Positions 5,717 to 7,891 of a stretch of 7,891 bases of DNA are shown here, in pieces (position 1 is the stretch's first letter; the number at the start of each line of letters is the position of its first letter). Under the pieces are notes generated by a model that was not told the DNA's origin, made no database searches, and worked only from the letters and a program-made list of their open reading frames with translations. Made by a program: the position numbers and the translations under genes. The stretch spans positions 10,348 to 18,238 of the forward strand of contig MHYD01000017.1 in the NCBI GenBank assembly GCA_001824645.1. Direction: 5' to 3'. Source of the DNA: Planctomycetes bacterium RBG_13_46_10 (GTDB taxonomy: Bacteria; Planctomycetota; Phycisphaerae; Sedimentisphaerales; Anaerobacaceae).

Positions 5717-6898
5717 TTAGGGCCCCGCCTTGCGGGTATCTTCGCCGGGGGATTTTGGGATTTCAGGAGGGTCCGGCAGGAGCTGTGGCGCCATTAATTT
5801 CCTGCCGTTGGCATCGGTGCCGTAGTCAATATTCAATTTCGATGTAAGCTCACCGGCTTTTGTCCGGTTTCCGAATAATCTTTCATATTCCTGTCCGAGC
5901 AGCGAGAGATTGTTTTGTTCAACGGCCCTTTTTATGTTTAATGGTGTTTTACCGAGGAGCTTACTGAGGGACTTATCCTCTATTTCAAGCAGGACCGAGA
6001 CTAAGTATTGCTTATTATTATCGCTTAACCCCTGTCCTTTAAGATATCGCTGCATGATATGGGAGTACAATTGCGCGAAACAACGGGCAATTTCAGGTTC
6101 GTCACGAATCCGGCGTGCCGAATCGACGGACTTATTTGAATCTGCCGGATTAATTTTATTGGCCAATGATTTTAAGACCGCACTATCTAACAGCTCATAT
6201 TTTACGGACCAATCAGCGTATTGTTTAATCCTTATATCTGCTATTTGCTTTAATAAAATTTCTGTTTCGGGAAGGATTGATTCAGCCGCGAACTCGGTTA
6301 CCACGGCTAATATCTCATCTTCCGGAGCAGGGCTGCTGTTAAGAAGCTGCTTTAATTCTTCAGTGATACGCCGTGCCAATCGCCCGTTCGCTGCTTCGGC
6401 AATATTTAGCTTACTTATCAGGCCCGGATTGGTAATGCAGCGAACCGCCCAATAGCGAATAACATTGTTATTATCTTTTAGCTTGGCGATAGCTAAATCA
6501 GCTAATCGGGGGTCTTTGAGGCCGTCAGTTAATATAAGAAGATTGAGAACTATCTTGAATTGGCGCTCCTGTGGCAGAGTCTGTGCCTGCTGAAGACCTG
6601 AAGAGATGTACTTGTGAGCAGATTCTGAAAACTGTTTTGCATATTGCCCCTGGGTGCTCTGATTGCTTAAAATGACAGTCCGAGTTCTGGCAATAGAGGT
6701 AAAATCCCTTGTTTTTATCAAGTCATCTATCGTCTTTGCGAGGAAATTATCTATTACCTGCAGGTCTTTGCTATCAAGCACACTTTTATTGCGTACTGCA
6801 TCAATCTCCTGGGTATCGGTTGTCTGAGAGTGTAAAATCCCCATGGAAATTAAAGAAACTATTAAAATGGCAAAAATCACCCTTTTGAATTTCATCAT
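5717..6898 (-). CDS. Secreted alpha-helical protein of unknown function, HEAT-like segment
   Basis: I do not recognise this 393-aa protein. The ATG at 6898 gives MMKFKRVIFAILIVSLISMG, a signal peptide with likely cleavage near LHS-QTT; there is no lipobox cysteine. A TTG at 6904 would add two residues. The mature part is predominantly alpha-helical. Residues about 115-165 look HEAT-like (LLILTDGLKDPRLADLAIAK then NNVIRYWAVRCI, the usual two-helix pattern with a conserved Asp and Arg). The last ~25 residues are Pro-rich and probably unstructured. It likely acts in the periplasm or at the envelope as a binding or scaffold protein; no catalytic motif is visible. It is divergent from the DUF547 lipoprotein gene across a 431-bp gap, and no convincing terminator follows its TAA stop. 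Confidence 0.85.
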   Translation of the reverse strand: MMKFKRVIFAILIVSLISMGILHSQTTDTQEIDAVRNKSVLDSKDLQVIDNFLAKTIDDLIKTRDFTSIARTRTVILSNQSTQGQYAKQFSESAHKYISSGLQQAQTLPQERQFKIVLNLLILTDGLKDPRLADLAIAKLKDNNNVIRYWAVRCITNPGLISKLNIAEAANGRLARRITEELKQLLNSSPAPEDEILAVVTEFAAESILPETEILLKQIADIRIKQYADWSVKYELLDSAVLKSLANKINPADSNKSVDSARRIRDEPEIARCFAQLYSHIMQRYLKGQGLSDNNKQYLVSVLLEIEDKSLSKLLGKTPLNIKRAVEQNNLSLLGQEYERLFGNRTKAGELTSKLNIDYGTDANGRKLMAPQLLPDPPEIPKSPGEDTRKAGP

Positions 6899-7329
6899 AG
6901 ACAACCGAAAACAGCCAACCCTGAATTTATCCAGATTAACTTAAAAAAAACCTCTTGTCAAGGAAATTTGAAATTCACAGTCATTATGATTCCATAGAAT
7001 AATCGGTTTTACCTTATATTTTGATAATAACACCATCGACAAAATGCTCCATTTTATTCAATTCTTAATCACCTATTTTAACTATATACAGTCCGTGATA
7101 GTATTTATAGAGCCAAATATAGAAGCTAAATAGTCTTATATTATCGAACTTATTTGCTGATAAAAGGTACATATAAGGTAATTGCCTTCCAAATCAAGGA
7201 GGCTGCGTAAAAGTACGATAAAACTATTAACAAACCATTGAATTTATTGACGGATATTTTATCTTGATATGGGATTTTATACTGTAATTGCCTAAAATTT
7301 TTGCGTAATTATTTATCGGAACGAGAAAA
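6899..7329. other. AT-rich divergent intergenic region
   Basis: These 431 bp contain no coding frame I can support. For the minus-strand gene there is a perfect TTGACA at 6961-6956 followed at 17 bp by TAATCT (6938-6933, only 3/6). For the plus-strand gene a TTGACG near 7249 is followed by no convincing -10. A 10-bp direct repeat, gtaattgcct, occurs at 7178-7187 and 7284-7293. At about 7184-7203 gccttc pairs with ggaggc (one G-T pair), and its 3' arm overlaps a Shine-Dalgarno-like aaggagg (7197-7203) that is followed by no start codon. No recognisable riboswitch or RNA gene was found. Confidence 0.5.
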
Positions 7330-7891
7330 TTGAACAAGCTCCATAATGTTTTGATAACCTCGCTATTTTTATTGATTTTTATTTCCTGCTGTGAAAACAC
7401 TGTGCTCGGTTCTGGCGAGCCTAATAAGGCCGATGCACCAGACGAGTCGAATGAACCTGTAAACACCTCAGTTGTTTCTTTCCATAATAAATACGCTGAT
7501 ATCCTGAGCAGTTTCGTCGATAAAAATGGATTGGTTGACTACACCTCGCTGCGTCGAAGGAGGCTGGAGCTGAGAAAACTCCTTAACGAATTCGATGATT
7601 TGGATCCAAATGATTATAACTGCTGGCCTAGAACGGACAAAATCGCCTTTTGGATTAATGCGTATAATCTTCAGATGTTAAATATTATCGTCGAAAACTA
7701 TCCTATCCAGGCATCACGATTCCTCAGCCTCATCTATGGCCCATACAGTATCAGGCACATCAAGGGTATATGGACGGAATATAAATTTATGGTAATGGAT
7801 GAGGAATTTACGCTAAGAGAGATTCAACAGCGGTTCTTCCATAAACAGTTCGGTGACCCGCGTGTATTTCTTGCTTTGACTAACACCGGTC
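7330..7891 (+). CDS. DUF547 putative lipoprotein, 3' partial
   Basis: The gene runs off the right edge after 187 codons. The TTG start at 7330 follows an in-frame TAA at 7306 and a purine-rich GGAACGAG. No in-frame ATG occurs in the N-terminal region. It gives a signal sequence MNKLHNVLITSLFLLIFISCC; Cys20 or Cys21 could be a lipidation site, though the -3 residue is not ideal. A low-complexity Asp/Glu/Pro/Asn linker follows. Residues from about 60 on match DUF547: VDYTSLRRRR, DKIAFWINAYNLQMLNIIVENYP, a FTLREIQ segment corresponding to the conserved LxxIE, and FGDPRVFLALTNTG. The downstream conserved Cys/Pro part is outside the window. DUF547 proteins are secreted or envelope-associated and uncharacterised in bacteria. 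It probably has its own promoter in the divergent gap. Confidence 0.88.
   Translation, partial: MNKLHNVLITSLFLLIFISCCENTVLGSGEPNKADAPDESNEPVNTSVVSFHNKYADILSSFVDKNGLVDYTSLRRRRLELRKLLNEFDDLDPNDYNCWPRTDKIAFWINAYNLQMLNIIVENYPIQASRFLSLIYGPYSIRHIKGIWTEYKFMVMDEEFTLREIQQRFFHKQFGDPRVFLALTNTG

Noticed and set aside
5700..5760. Terminator after the secreted helical protein
   Set aside because: No stable stem followed by a T-run is visible near the stop at 5717; the GC-rich stretch there is coding.
5910..6455. Plus-strand frame of 181 codons opposite the secreted helical protein
   Set aside because: It is a mirror of the minus-strand gene, which has a signal peptide and coherent helical pattern; the plus translation does not.
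7227..7466. Minus-strand 79-codon frame at the DUF547 start
   Set aside because: Its N-terminal half is antisense to the DUF547 lipoprotein and the rest is low-complexity translation of AT-rich intergenic DNA.

Overview
The window most resembles a Planctomycetota genome of the Phycisphaerae type. The main clues are a pseudopilin-like protein that pairs an N-terminal cleavage/methylation helix with a C-terminal H-X9-DG motif, a secreted protein ending in a dockerin-like Ca-binding repeat, and moderate GC with AT-rich intergenic DNA. The taxonomy is inferred from protein style alone. Nothing resembling an insertion sequence, prophage, CRISPR array or toxin system was seen.

Left part, 1-4390. 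A plus-strand LexA/S24-type self-cleaving regulator, cut off at its N-terminus by the window edge, converges on a minus-strand transcription unit. Read in its own direction, that unit has a good sigma70-like promoter (4362-4389), a complete cobalamin riboswitch (about 4324-4054), an intrinsic terminator (about 3937-3976), a secreted DUF4465 plus beta-domain plus dockerin-like protein, a pseudopilin/H-X9-DG protein, a ComF-type phosphoribosyltransferase, and a terminator hairpin facing the S24 gene. The riboswitch is the most informative element: its P1 pairing, B12 box, GGGAAGG segment and a 6-nt L5-L13 kissing-loop match can all be read directly. It makes the secreted dockerin protein a strong candidate for surface corrinoid capture or handling, possibly with the pseudopilin.

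Middle, 4390-5716. A minus-strand tRNA-Asp(GTC) has its own promoter. Upstream of it lies a two-gene unit encoding a STAS-domain protein (anti-sigma-factor-antagonist-like) and a tandem-ACT-domain protein. A GC-rich inverted repeat precedes the STAS gene.

Right part, 5717-7891. A secreted, mostly alpha-helical protein of unknown function lies on the minus strand. A 431-bp AT-rich divergent intergenic region follows, and then a plus-strand DUF547 putative lipoprotein that runs off the right edge.
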